Source: Candidatus Peregrinibacteria bacterium CG1_02_54_53 (lineage in GTDB: Bacteria; Patescibacteriota; Gracilibacteria; Peribacterales; Peribacteraceae). Taken from it: a stretch of DNA of 62,242 nt. This document shows, piece after piece, positions 48,449 to 57,125 of the stretch (positions within the stretch are counted from its first letter, which is position 1; every line of letters starts with the position of its first letter). The position numbers and the translations under genes are program-made. Location of the stretch: contig MNWP01000033.1 of assembly GCA_001872575.1 (NCBI GenBank), positions 1 to 62,242 on the forward strand. Direction: 5' to 3'. Below the pieces are notes generated by a model. It made no database searches. It worked only from the letters and a program-made list of their open reading frames with translations, and was not told the origin of the DNA.

Positions 48449-50188
48449 ATGGACGAGGTTTCCGAAATCAAGGCACGGCTCCCCATTGAGCAACTCGTTG
48501 CCCAGTACTGCCAGCTCAAGAAGAAAGGCCGGTCGTTTGTCTGCCTCTGTCCGTTCCACAACGACACGCATCCCAGTCTGCAGGTGTCTCCCGACAAGGG
48601 CATTGCTTACTGTTTCGCCTGCCGTAAGGGCGGCGATATCTTCAAATTCTACGAAGAGATTGAGAAGGTGGATTTTAAGCAGGCGCTCAAGGATCTGGCG
48701 GAGAAAACCGGCGTGAAACTTTCGGAACGCAGTGCGCAGTCCGGTTTGCCCAAGGATGAGAAAGAACATCTGCGTTCGTGCCTCGAAGCGGCGCAAATCT
48801 TCTTTCGTGATCAGCTCAAAAATTCCCCGAAGGCGCAGGAGTACATTTCCAATCGCAAGGTACCTGCCGAGCAGATCGAGTTCTTCGGCTTGGGCTACGC
48901 TCCTGATTCCTTCTCGTCCACCTATGAGCACCTGCTGAAGCAAGGCTTCAGTCGCAGCGAGATCGTTGCGGCTGGATTGGGTGTTCAGAAGGATCTCAAC
49001 GATGGACGGATTTACGATCGCTTTCGTAATCGTCTGATGTTTCCGATCTTCGATCATCAGGGCAACCTGGTTGCCTTCGGCGGGCGTGCGGTAGGGGAGG
49101 AGGATGCAAAGTACGTCAATTCTGCAGAAGGTCCGCTCTACAACAAGTCCGCCGTGCTCTACGGTCTCAATTGGGCGCGCGAGTCGATTCGTGAACGAAA
49201 AAACGTTGTGCTCGTCGAGGGGTACTTTGACCTTTTGGCCTGTCACAAGGTCGGCGTGAGCAATGTCGTTGCCGTGAGCGGGACGGCCCTCACCGAACAG
49301 CACGTGAAACTGCTTAAGCGCTCGACCGAGACGGCGATTCTCTGTCTCGATCAGGACCGTGCGGGGCGCGATGCGGCTGAGCGCGCATTTCTGCTCCTCG
49401 CACACGAAGGATTTCAGGTGCAGGCCGTTTCGATAGAAGAGAAAGATCCCGATGAGGCGGCACGGAAATCCCCCGATCTGCTGCGCCAGATTCTCACCGA
49501 CGGAGGCGTGCCGTACCTCGATTTTGTTCTGAGCGATCTGACTGCCGGAGATACCGCATCGGTGCAGGGCAAACGTGCGGTGTTACAGCGTCTGCTGCCC
49601 TTACTCGATGCGCTCACGTCCTCGGTGGAACGGGGGCACTACATTGCTCGCATCGCCGCGGTACTCGGTTCCACCGAGACGGCGGTTCGCGATGATTTGC
49701 AGCAGTTGCCGCGCATCACGGCCCTCGTGGCGGAGCCAAGGACGGAGGTGAGTACAAAATCGGATGTGTTTTCGCCGATCGAAGTCGCCTTGGGCCTGTT
49801 TCTTGTGTATCCGCGTCATCGCTCGCTATTGCCGGAGCTCATTCCCCCCGAAGAGGGGTTTGCCGGTGCGCTTTACGAAGCGATCAAATCCGCTTCTGAC
49901 GAGGCCGCCGATTTACAGGCGTTATCGCTCACGACCGAGCAGCGCGAACGCGCTCTCATTTTACAGCTTTTTTGTGAGATGCACGGTTTTCAGGAGTGGG
50001 CCGACTCACTGGCCGTGCGTGAGATTCGCAAGAATTGCCAGCGGGCGAATCGCATCACCCTCAAGCTCAAACAACTCGATATCGCGCGACAGCTCAAAGA
50101 AGCGCATGCCGAGGGTCATACTGCAGAAGAAGCTCAGCTTTCGACCCAGTATCAGCAAGTGCTGAAATTGGCGAAAATGGCGGGGTAA
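48449..50188 (+). CDS. dnaG: DNA primase DnaG
   Basis: 579 residues, replication primase. The N-terminal CHC2 zinc finger (VCLCPFHNDTHPSLQVSPDK; AYCFACRKGGD), the RNAP-like core (FGLGYAPDSFSSTYEHLLKQ; NRLMFPIFDHQGNLVAFGGR) and the Toprim domain (VVLVEGYFDLLACHKVGVSN; CLDQDRAGRDAAERAF) are all present; the C-terminal helicase-binding region is divergent. TATACT at 48434-48439 lies 9 nt before ATG 48449; a longer in-frame reading crosses the promoter. It stands close to rpoD, as in the classical macromolecular-synthesis operon, but with two small genes between. Confidence 0.95.
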   Translation: MDEVSEIKARLPIEQLVAQYCQLKKKGRSFVCLCPFHNDTHPSLQVSPDKGIAYCFACRKGGDIFKFYEEIEKVDFKQALKDLAEKTGVKLSERSAQSGLPKDEKEHLRSCLEAAQIFFRDQLKNSPKAQEYISNRKVPAEQIEFFGLGYAPDSFSSTYEHLLKQGFSRSEIVAAGLGVQKDLNDGRIYDRFRNRLMFPIFDHQGNLVAFGGRAVGEEDAKYVNSAEGPLYNKSAVLYGLNWARESIRERKNVVLVEGYFDLLACHKVGVSNVVAVSGTALTEQHVKLLKRSTETAILCLDQDRAGRDAAERAFLLLAHEGFQVQAVSIEEKDPDEAARKSPDLLRQILTDGGVPYLDFVLSDLTAGDTASVQGKRAVLQRLLPLLDALTSSVERGHYIARIAAVLGSTETAVRDDLQQLPRITALVAEPRTEVSTKSDVFSPIEVALGLFLVYPRHRSLLPELIPPEEGFAGALYEAIKSASDEAADLQALSLTTEQRERALILQLFCEMHGFQEWADSLAVREIRKNCQRANRITLKLKQLDIARQLKEAHAEGHTAEEAQLSTQYQQVLKLAKMAG

Positions 50189-50289
50189 AGTTTGAAAATT
50201 TCCAGATAAAGATGTCAAGCAGAATTTTCTTGACGGGAAAGATTATGAATATATATTCATTATGTTCTATTTCTGTTCCCTTCATATAT

Positions 50290-50529
50290 ATGCCAGCATT
50301 CGACGAAAAAGGTCCGATGGGGCTGGGTCCAATGACAGGCTGGGGCAGAGGTCGCTGCGTAGGCGCCGGTTGCGCTGCCCGTCGCGGCTTTGGATTTCGT
50401 GTCTTACGCTGCCGCCAGCGGCTTGGTGCCGGAGACGAGCAGGCACTGCTCACGGAAGAAGTGCAGGCGGTCTCGAAGTACCTCAAGGAACTCCAGGCAC
50501 GTCTCAAGGAGCCCAAGGAAGGGAAGTGA
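50290..50529 (+). CDS. DUF5320 glycine-rich small protein
   Basis: 79 residues opening with the family signature MPAFDEKGPMGLGPMTGWGR, then GRCVGAGC, followed by a charged helix (TEEVQAVSKYLKELQARLKE). The conserved Cys pair may bind metal. The family is frequently found with DUF134 regulators, as here (12 nt downstream). The region just before the start is very AT-rich (ATATATTCATTATG around 50246). Function unknown. Confidence 0.88.
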   Translation: MPAFDEKGPMGLGPMTGWGRGRCVGAGCAARRGFGFRVLRCRQRLGAGDEQALLTEEVQAVSKYLKELQARLKEPKEGK

Positions 50530-50541
50530 TACCATCCTTAC

Positions 50542-50838
50542 ATGGTTCGACCTCTCAAGCCCCGATGCATCGGCACAGATCCTAGAGCGACATACTTCAA
50601 GCCGCGTGGCATTCCGCTTCGTACGCTGGAGCAGGTAGTGCTCACACTTGATGAAATGGAAGCGATGCGTCTCAAGAATATTGCAGAGCTGGATCAAATC
50701 AAGGCAGCGAAGCGCATGGGCGTTTCGCAGAGCACTTTTCAAAGGATTTTGGCTTCGGCAAATCGTAAAGTCTCTGATGCTCTTCTTCGGGGAAAGGCCA
50801 TCAAAATCGAAGGCGGATCAGTGAAGAGGAAGCCGTAA
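50542..50838 (+). CDS. DUF134-family DNA-binding protein
   Basis: 98 residues: [71 protein letters not shown]. The C-terminal half is a sigma-region-4-like helix-turn-helix. Probably a transcription regulator paired with the DUF5320 protein, often associated with iron-sulfur or metal metabolism in other bacteria (inference). TACCAT at 50530-50535 lies 6 nt before the ATG. Confidence 0.9.
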   Translation: MVRPLKPRCIGTDPRATYFKPRGIPLRTLEQVVLTLDEMEAMRLKNIAELDQIKAAKRMGVSQSTFQRILASANRKVSDALLRGKAIKIEGGSVKRKP

Positions 50839-50860
50839 TCGAGTTTGGGGATCTTTTCCC

Positions 50861-50888
50861 TTGGCACCCTCACGGTTTCGCCTATACT
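50861..50888 (+). promoter_or_regulatory. rpoD promoter, leaderless type
   Basis: TTGGCA (50861-50866) and TATACT (50883-50888) are spaced 16 bp, and the ATG at 50897 follows after 8 nt. This fixes the start codon; any start at 50861 would lie on the -35 box. Confidence 0.8.
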
Positions 50889-50896
50889 GCCCCCGC

Positions 50897-52360
50897 ATGG
50901 CGTCCCACCCGCGGAAGTTCATCCCTCAGCCCACTGAGGAGGACCTGGCCAAATTTCCTCCTGCAGTGAAGCACCTTATTAAGAAAGGGCGCGAGCAGCG
51001 CTACGTCACGCATCAGGAAATCATGTCCGTGGTGCCCAACGCCGAAGAGAATGTCGATCTGCTCGACGAGATTTACACCCTGCTCACCGATTTGGGCATT
51101 CAGGTGATCGATGTGAAGGATGTTCTGATTTGGGAGAAGAAAGGTACGGGCAAGTCGGCGTTGCCGGTTCCCGAGCCCACCGAGGATCTCACCGAGATCG
51201 CCGCATCGGATGTGGATGAAGATGACGATGGCGATGACAGCGAATCGGATGAGAAGGTGGAAAAGCTGGAAACGGAAGATGCCATGCAGGTGGTTGCCAC
51301 GGCGGGTATTGAGATCGACGACAAAGATCTCTCGGATGACGAGAAGAAGAAACGCCGCCGCGAGCGCGAAGTCGATCTGCTCGAGATTTCGAACGACTCC
51401 GTACGCATGTATCTCTCCGAGATCGGCCGCGTACCGCTGATTGATGCACGTAAAGAGATTGAGCTCGCACGCCGCATTCGCAAAGGTGACGCCAGTGCCA
51501 AGCAGCAGCTGGCCGAGGCGAACCTGCGTCTCGTCGTTTCCATTGCCAAGAAGTACATCGGACGCGGTCTGTCGTTCCTCGATCTGATTCAGGAGGGGAA
51601 TATCGGACTGTTCCGCGCCGTCGAGAAATTCGATCCGGACCGTGGATTCAAGTTCAGCACGTACGCCACGTGGTGGATTCGCCAGGCGATTACCCGTGCC
51701 ATTGCCGATCAGGCGCGCACTATCCGTATTCCGGTGCACATGGTCGAGACGATCAATAAGCTTACCCACACGCAGCGCCGTCTTGTGCAGGAGCTTGGCC
51801 GTGAACCCACGGTGGAGGAACTCTCGGTCGAGATGGAAATGGATATCAAGAAGGTGCGTCACATCCAGAAAATCAGTCAGGATATCATTTCACTCGAGTC
51901 GCCGGTGGGCTCTGAAGAAGACAGTAAATTGGGTGATTTCATCGAGGATGAGGATGCCGTCAATCCCTTCGATGCCACCAATCGCCAGCTGCGCAAAGAG
52001 AACGTGCATGCCATGCTCGAGTTTCTCACACCCCGCGAGCGCAAAATCATCGAAATGCGCTTCGGTTTGCGCGACGGCATCGGGCACACGCTGGAGGAAG
52101 TCGGCAAGGAATTCGGTGTCACACGTGAGCGCATTCGTCAGATTGAGGCTAAGGTGCTGCAGAAGATGCGCGATCATCCGCGTTCCATGACGATTCGCGA
52201 GGCGGGAGGCGCCCCCAGACGCGTGGGCTTTTCACCCGTACAGACTTTCCTCACCGGCAAGCTCTGTCCCGAGTGTCGCAAGGGCACGCTGGTCGATGTG
52301 ATCCGCGAGGGCAAATCCTTCAAGAAGTGCGATCACTGCGCGTACGAACTCACAAGTTAA
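50897..52360 (+). CDS. rpoD: Primary sigma factor RpoD with a C-terminal zinc ribbon
   Basis: 487 residues. Region 1.1-like N-terminus ([20 protein letters not shown]), acidic linker, region 1.2 ([20 protein letters not shown]), region 2 ([40 protein letters not shown]), region 3 ([20 protein letters not shown]) and region 4 ([37 protein letters not shown]). Normally the protein ends shortly after; here ~45 residues follow, ending [20 protein letters not shown], then [12 protein letters not shown]. The two CxxC pairs look like a zinc ribbon. This is the housekeeping sigma, and its own promoter is leaderless. Confidence 0.96.
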   Translation: MASHPRKFIPQPTEEDLAKFPPAVKHLIKKGREQRYVTHQEIMSVVPNAEENVDLLDEIYTLLTDLGIQVIDVKDVLIWEKKGTGKSALPVPEPTEDLTEIAASDVDEDDDGDDSESDEKVEKLETEDAMQVVATAGIEIDDKDLSDDEKKKRRREREVDLLEISNDSVRMYLSEIGRVPLIDARKEIELARRIRKGDASAKQQLAEANLRLVVSIAKKYIGRGLSFLDLIQEGNIGLFRAVEKFDPDRGFKFSTYATWWIRQAITRAIADQARTIRIPVHMVETINKLTHTQRRLVQELGREPTVEELSVEMEMDIKKVRHIQKISQDIISLESPVGSEEDSKLGDFIEDEDAVNPFDATNRQLRKENVHAMLEFLTPRERKIIEMRFGLRDGIGHTLEEVGKEFGVTRERIRQIEAKVLQKMRDHPRSMTIREAGGAPRRVGFSPVQTFLTGKLCPECRKGTLVDVIREGKSFKKCDHCAYELTS

Positions 52361-52386
52361 CATTCCCGTACGTACGAAATAATTGC

Positions 52387-52632
52387 TTGCACGAAGAAAT
52401 CCGGCAGGTATCGTGTGCGCCCATTTCCCGATTATGTATAAAGAACTTTTCTTACGTCGAAGGCCATATCATCTCCGTCGATGATCACACGGTGACCGTG
52501 ATGGATATCACGGAGCGTAAACACACTCTTCATCAGCCGTGGGCAAAAATTCGATTCAGGATCGGGCAGGTGCTCCATGCACGTGTGCGTATGGAAGAAG
52601 GCGGCCATATGGCAATCGATGCCATTGTGTAA
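52387..52632 (+). CDS. Possible small beta-barrel-like protein
   Basis: 81 residues if started at a TTG (52387). The downstream part VEGHIISVDDHTVTVMDITE and RIGQVLHARVRMEEGGHMAI looks like a short OB/SH3-like barrel. No ATG is available before residue 39 of this reading, and an ATG at 52436 is in another phase and stops quickly, so the start is uncertain and a frameshift cannot be excluded. It lies between rpoD and the helicase gene on the same strand. Confidence 0.4.
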   Translation: MHEEIRQVSCAPISRLCIKNFSYVEGHIISVDDHTVTVMDITERKHTLHQPWAKIRFRIGQVLHARVRMEEGGHMAIDAIV

Positions 52633-52665
52633 CGCTGCCCGAGAAGGTGGTGCTATGCTTTCTTC

Positions 52666-55632
52666 ATGCCGAAAAACGCGAAGGCCATGACGGGAAACAG
52701 ATCATCCAAGTCGTTTGATGAGCGTTTTGTCGCGCTGAATGACAGCCAGAAGCGTGCCGTCGAAACGATTGAGGGGCCGGTGATGGTGGTTGCGGGGCCG
52801 GGAACGGGTAAAACGGAGGTCTTGTCTATGCGCACGGCGAACATTCTGCGCCGAACGCAGATGCGTCCGTCGAATATTCTCTGCCTTACGTTCTCGACGT
52901 CGGGAGCCAAGGCGATGCGCGAACGCCTGCGCCAGATTATCGGCCCCGATGCGTACGGCGTCACCGTGAGCACGGTACACAGCTTCTGCAATGATTTGAT
53001 CCAGCAGCATCCGCAACTCTTCGTGAATTTCCGAGCATTGGAGCAGGTCAGCAATATCGAACGGCTGCAGATCGTCCGCAGGGCGATCAAGGAGCTCGGC
53101 CAACGGTCGGCACTCTACATGCCCGTGGCGGAGCACGATCGGGCCGCGGATGTTCTCGATCGCATCACACAGATGAAGAAAGAGGGGATTACGCCCGATG
53201 ATCTTGCGAAGCAGGTGGATGCGTACTCCGAGGAAATCAAAAAATCGCCGACAGGCCGTGATCGGGACCTCGCCAGCAAGGCATACAAGGACGACCTGAA
53301 AAAAGTGCAGCAGTTTCAGGAGTTCATTTCGGTCTATCGGGCATATGTCGCAGAGCTGGTTGAATCGCATCGATACGATTTTGATGACATGGTGCTGGTC
53401 GCATACGAGGCTCTGAAGGAACACGAATGGCTGCTCAGATCATTGCAGGAGCGCTATCAGTACCTTCTCGTCGATGAGTTTCAGGACTTGAATGGCGCCC
53501 AGAACCGCATTCTCGACTTGCTGACGACCTATGCGATTGAGCAGGCGCCCAACATCTTCGTCGTCGGAGACGACGATCAGGCGATCTTCCGGTTTCAGGG
53601 GGCGAATATCGGCAACATGATGTCCTTTCTGCAGCGATTTCGCGATGCAACGGTCATGACCCTCACCACGAATTACCGTTCCACGCAGCCGATTCTGGAT
53701 GCCGCATCCGCCGTGATTGCCGCCAATCAGGAGCGACTGGTGAATACCGTCAAAGGAATCGAAAAACATCTCGTTGCCGGAAGCGGAATGGGAGATGCAA
53801 AACCCCGGTTCATTCGCTACCCCGATACGGGCACGGAGTATGCGGGCATTGCGGACGTGCTGCGCGAGGCGCATAAACGGAAAATCCCATGGAAGGAAAT
53901 GGCGGTCATCTGTCGTCGAAACGAAGATGTGTTGCAGATTGCAGATACGCTCGTCGCAGCAGATATTCCCACTGTTGTTGTTGCCAAGCAGGACCTGGTC
54001 CAGCATCCTCAGGTTCTGCAGGCAGTGACGCTTCTGCGCGCGATTCAGGAGCCGGCGAATTCCAGTGCACTCGCCGGAGCGCTTGCGCTTTCGTGTTTCG
54101 GTTGCAGTCCGGCGGAGCTGGGAAAACTGTTCATGGATTTTCGCACCTACAAACGGACCGAGAAGAAGATCTGCCTTCATGAATACCTGCTGAGCGGACA
54201 ATCGCTGCCCGTATCCGTCATCAGCGCACACAAGTTCATCATGACGAAGAATCAGGCCATTCCCAGCACCACGCTCACGGCTCTTGTGGCGGATGCCCTC
54301 ATCGAATCGAAACTCCTGCCTCCCACGGAGGCTACGCGGGCGGACCCGCGCGTCGTCTCAGGGCTGCATGCCTTCTTCGAGTATGTGAAGAACCGCTGCT
54401 ACGAGGTGAAATCGACATCACTGGCGACACTCCTGTTCGATATCGATCAGTACAGGAGCGAGAAGAGGCTGAAGCTGGAATACGACCTGCCGCATCTGGT
54501 GCAGGACGGTGTTCAGTTGATGACCGGACACGGATCCAAGGGTCTGGAATTCGATTTCGTGATCATGGCGGACGTGCGATACCGCAACTGGGGCAACAGG
54601 AGCAGCGGTAATTCACTCGCGCTCCCCGACCATCTGATTATGGGTATCGACAAGGAAGTCGAGAAGCGTGCGTCACAGGAAGACGAACGACGGCTCTTTT
54701 ACGTGGCAATGACGAGAGCGCGAGAGGAACTCATCCTCACGTTCCCCGAAACCTACCGCAGCGGAGAACAGATGCGTGATGCGCAGGTGAGCAGTTTCGT
54801 GGCGGAAGCGGGAGAGTATGTGAGTGAAATCACGCTGACACAGGAGCAGTTGCCGGCGCCCATCGAAACGTTGCGCGTTCCGCTGCTCGACATTGATGAG
54901 GCTTTTCGCGCCTTTTTACAGGAACGTTTGAAGGAATACGAACTCTCGGTGACGGCGCTCAATGCGTTTCTGAAAGATCCCCAGGAATTTTTGTGGGAGC
55001 AATTGTTGCAGAAGCCGAGCGAAAAGAAGCCTGCCATGGCATTTGGAACCGCGGTCCACGGCGCACTCGAAGACAGGAATATCGCGTGGCAGCAGGGGCA
55101 GGAATTCTCCGTTGATGCGTTGATCGAGGCATTCCAGCGGCATCTTGCAGAAGAAATTCTTACCAAAGAGCGTTTCGAGCACTACCAACTGATCGGCGGC
55201 GATATCGTGCGAAGGTACGCAGAGCAAACTTCCTCCGGCATTCCGCTCGTCCTCTCGACGGAGCGTACGTTCCACGCGGTTGTCGACGACATTCCGATCA
55301 AGGGCAAAGTCGACCGCATCGATCTTTTTGAGCCGAACGGAAGAACATGTCGTGTGCTCGACTACAAGACGGGCCAAACGAAGAAGACGGAAGACGCCGT
55401 CCGCAAGAAGGAAGATCTCTTTAGGCAGCTTACGTTCTACAAGATTCTCTGCGACAGCGATTCGAAGTTCATTCACGACGCCACACACTTCACCCTCGAT
55501 TTCATAGGCAATGAGGATGAGGCGCGCAAAGAAATCAACATTGAGATCACCGAAGCGGAAGTGAGAGAGCTCCGCTCACTGATTAAACTTGTATGGGCGA
55601 AAATCATTGCGTTGGATTTCACGCCGCTGTAG
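52666..55632 (+). CDS. UvrD/Rep-type helicase fused to a RecB-like nuclease
   Basis: 988 residues. SF1A helicase motifs: I (VAGPGTGKTEVLSMRTANIL), II (YQYLLVDEFQDLNGAQNR), III (FVVGDDDQAIFRFQGANIGN), IV-VI (LTTNYRSTQPILDAASAVIA; QLMTGHGSKGLEFDFVIMAD; RRLFYVAMTRAREELILTFP). The C-terminal ~270 residues form a PD-(D/E)xK nuclease of the AddB/RecB type: AFGTAVHGALED, IKGKVDRIDLFEPNGRTCRV, LDYKTGQTKKTED. A role in double-strand-break processing or repair is likely. TATGCT at 52654-52659 sits 6 nt before ATG. Confidence 0.93.
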   Translation: MPKNAKAMTGNRSSKSFDERFVALNDSQKRAVETIEGPVMVVAGPGTGKTEVLSMRTANILRRTQMRPSNILCLTFSTSGAKAMRERLRQIIGPDAYGVTVSTVHSFCNDLIQQHPQLFVNFRALEQVSNIERLQIVRRAIKELGQRSALYMPVAEHDRAADVLDRITQMKKEGITPDDLAKQVDAYSEEIKKSPTGRDRDLASKAYKDDLKKVQQFQEFISVYRAYVAELVESHRYDFDDMVLVAYEALKEHEWLLRSLQERYQYLLVDEFQDLNGAQNRILDLLTTYAIEQAPNIFVVGDDDQAIFRFQGANIGNMMSFLQRFRDATVMTLTTNYRSTQPILDAASAVIAANQERLVNTVKGIEKHLVAGSGMGDAKPRFIRYPDTGTEYAGIADVLREAHKRKIPWKEMAVICRRNEDVLQIADTLVAADIPTVVVAKQDLVQHPQVLQAVTLLRAIQEPANSSALAGALALSCFGCSPAELGKLFMDFRTYKRTEKKICLHEYLLSGQSLPVSVISAHKFIMTKNQAIPSTTLTALVADALIESKLLPPTEATRADPRVVSGLHAFFEYVKNRCYEVKSTSLATLLFDIDQYRSEKRLKLEYDLPHLVQDGVQLMTGHGSKGLEFDFVIMADVRYRNWGNRSSGNSLALPDHLIMGIDKEVEKRASQEDERRLFYVAMTRAREELILTFPETYRSGEQMRDAQVSSFVAEAGEYVSEITLTQEQLPAPIETLRVPLLDIDEAFRAFLQERLKEYELSVTALNAFLKDPQEFLWEQLLQKPSEKKPAMAFGTAVHGALEDRNIAWQQGQEFSVDALIEAFQRHLAEEILTKERFEHYQLIGGDIVRRYAEQTSSGIPLVLSTERTFHAVVDDIPIKGKVDRIDLFEPNGRTCRVLDYKTGQTKKTEDAVRKKEDLFRQLTFYKILCDSDSKFIHDATHFTLDFIGNEDEARKEINIEITEAEVRELRSLIKLVWAKIIALDFTPL
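54316..54352. repeat. Possible palindromic element inside the helicase-nuclease gene
   Basis: CCTCCCACGGAGG and GCGGGCGGACCCGC are adjacent short palindromes resembling the window's insert families; in frame they encode PPTEATRADPR. Weaker than the der and leuS cases. Confidence 0.4.
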
Positions 55633-55637
55633 GTTTG

Positions 55638-55669
55638 CCGTTTCCTTCAGCTGCAACGGGGTTTTTTGT
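55638..55669 (+). terminator. Probable terminator after the helicase-nuclease gene
   Basis: CCGTT and AACGG pair across a 12-nt loop and are followed by GGTTTTTT, just after the stop codon at 55632. Confidence 0.6.
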
Positions 55670-56088
55670 TACGGTGTGGTCGCCTCTGGGGCAGACTTTT
55701 TGCGCGTAAGACCAACATTTTCAAGTGCTTCGTAAATATTGTCGATTGCCAGGTCCCCGATGCCCGAAACCGCGAGCAGTTCGTGCCGTTTCCAGAACAG
55801 TAATTCGAGGACGCGAGTGATCTGAGCGTTCTCTTCCAGGGCATTGGAGGTACGGATTCCTAATTCCAATTCTCCGATGTGCAGGCCGCAATTTGCATTC
55901 GCTTCAATTTCGAGAAACCGTCGGATGCTTTCTTCGTCACCCAGCCCCGCTTCAGTCATTCGTTGTTTCACTGCTGCGCGTACATCGCTGAGGGAAACAC
56001 GCAGTTTCGGCGCAGATCGCTTTCGTTTGCGTTTTGGCGCCTCCTTTTCGGGGAGCGCGTCGGTTTTGTGAATGGAATCGTTTTCCAT
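55669..56088 (-). CDS. Stand-alone RNA polymerase alpha-CTD-like protein
   Basis: 139 residues from the ATG at 56088. A basic stretch (KEAPKRKRKRSAPKLRVSLS) leads into a helical region and then a C-terminal helix-hairpin-helix resembling the alpha-subunit CTD: GELELGIRTSNALEENAQIT, LLFWKRHELLAVSGIGDLAI, DNIYEALENVGLT. In RpoA the same elements read like ELGLSVRSxNCLKRAGI and LLxIxNFGKKSLxEI. No RpoA N-terminal domain is attached. A longer form starting at 56208 would overlap the ITPase gene. May bind DNA or RNA polymerase partners. Confidence 0.65.
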   Translation of the reverse strand: MENDSIHKTDALPEKEAPKRKRKRSAPKLRVSLSDVRAAVKQRMTEAGLGDEESIRRFLEIEANANCGLHIGELELGIRTSNALEENAQITRVLELLFWKRHELLAVSGIGDLAIDNIYEALENVGLTRKKSAPEATTP

Positions 56089-56134
56089 CAATTGAAAAGA
56101 AAGAGTCTGATTAAAGTCTTCTTCGCACACCGGA

Positions 56135-56725
56135 TCAAGAAGAAGAGAGATGATGGCGCAGTGCATGAGCTGCTTTACCGCGGTGGCTTGTACTATTTTT
56201 TTGTTCAATAGTCAGGGCCGAGAAGACGCTGTCGTGTCCTTCGGGCATAAAGCATGCAGAAATCGGCAATCCCGGTAGATAATCGGCTTCGAGTGTCGGT
56301 GTGATCGTTCCCTCGCACCGGCCTTCGAAGGTGTACGTGGCTCCGAGAGGATCAATGTAAGCAAGCACACACACGAAGGCTGCACGCTTGTTCTCTTCCT
56401 CCTTCATCCGTTCCAAGAAGTGTGCGATCCACTCTGCATCGCTCGCCTCGGGTCCCGCTCCCCACCGTCGCGTGTGGATGCCGAGTTCGTTTTTCAGTGC
56501 CTCCACGATAATGCCCGAATCATCGGTAACGGTGGGGAGTTTTGTTTTTTCAAAGTAAAATCGGGCTTTCTGGAGAGCGTTTGCCGTGAAGGTGTCGCCG
56601 GTTTCAGGAGGTGGTTCTGCGATTTCCAGTTCCTGCGGTGTCACCACACTCAGAGGAAGTCCCTGCAAAACCTCCGCGATCTCGATCACTTTGCCGGGAT
56701 TATTGGTGCCGAGCAGAAGCTGCAC
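56135..56725 (-). CDS. Non-canonical purine NTP pyrophosphatase (RdgB/HAM1)
   Basis: 196 residues from a GTG at 56725. VQLLLGTNNPGKVIEIAEVL is the family N-terminus; TGDTFTANALQKARFYFEKT and PTVTDDSGIIVEAL follow, then FEGRCEGTI and HRGKAAHALRHHL. It removes ITP/dITP and XTP from the nucleotide pool. TACAGT lies 6 nt before the GTG, giving a leaderless message; an ATG at 56761 would extend the protein into the promoter. Confidence 0.92.
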   Translation of the reverse strand: MQLLLGTNNPGKVIEIAEVLQGLPLSVVTPQELEIAEPPPETGDTFTANALQKARFYFEKTKLPTVTDDSGIIVEALKNELGIHTRRWGAGPEASDAEWIAHFLERMKEEENKRAAFVCVLAYIDPLGATYTFEGRCEGTITPTLEADYLPGLPISACFMPEGHDSVFSALTIEQKNSTSHRGKAAHALRHHLSSS

Positions 56726-56859
56726 GCCTCTACTGTAGAGGATGTTGCCCTTTCGGTGCATCTGTACAATTCCGCATTTTCCGCTCGACGACCATCTGAG
56801 CGGGGGTAGCCTGAGTGCAGGAGACAAGCCGTTCTTTTTCCCACAAGGAGGCTGTTGTT

Positions 56860-57057
56860 ATGCGAACAGCAAGATGGAAACGGTTCGCTGGAATAGTAGG
56901 AAGTTGGCGGTGGGTGTTACCCATTGGCTTCGGTGTCTTACTGTTCTTCATGTTGCTGGGGATTGATCCCTATGCATCGCTGGAGAAACGTCTGACGCTT
57001 GCCATCATCTTGGCTCCTACTGTTGCCATTGCCCTCGCAATGGCGCTCCACAAATGA
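56860..57057 (+). CDS. Small two-helix membrane protein with a canonical Shine-Dalgarno
   Basis: 65 residues: basic start (MRTARWKRFAGIVGSWRW), then two hydrophobic helices (VLPIGFGVLLFFMLLGI; LAIILAPTVAIALAMALHK). The ATG is preceded by AAGGAGG at a suitable distance, the only strong Shine-Dalgarno I found in the window. A terminator follows closely. No family recognised. Confidence 0.7.
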   Translation: MRTARWKRFAGIVGSWRWVLPIGFGVLLFFMLLGIDPYASLEKRLTLAIILAPTVAIALAMALHK

Positions 57058-57086
57058 GACTTCTCATCGCGAAGTCTCGACCAGTC

Positions 57087-57125
57087 GTCCGCCGCCGGAG
57101 TCTCTCTGGTGGCGGACATTTTCTT
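57087..57125 (+). terminator. Rho-independent terminator
   Basis: GTCCGCCGCC and GGTGGCGGAC form a 10-bp stem with one wobble around an ~11-nt loop, followed by ATTTTCTT on the plus strand. It ends the small membrane-protein gene and overlaps the 3' end of the convergent ftsK. Confidence 0.75.
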
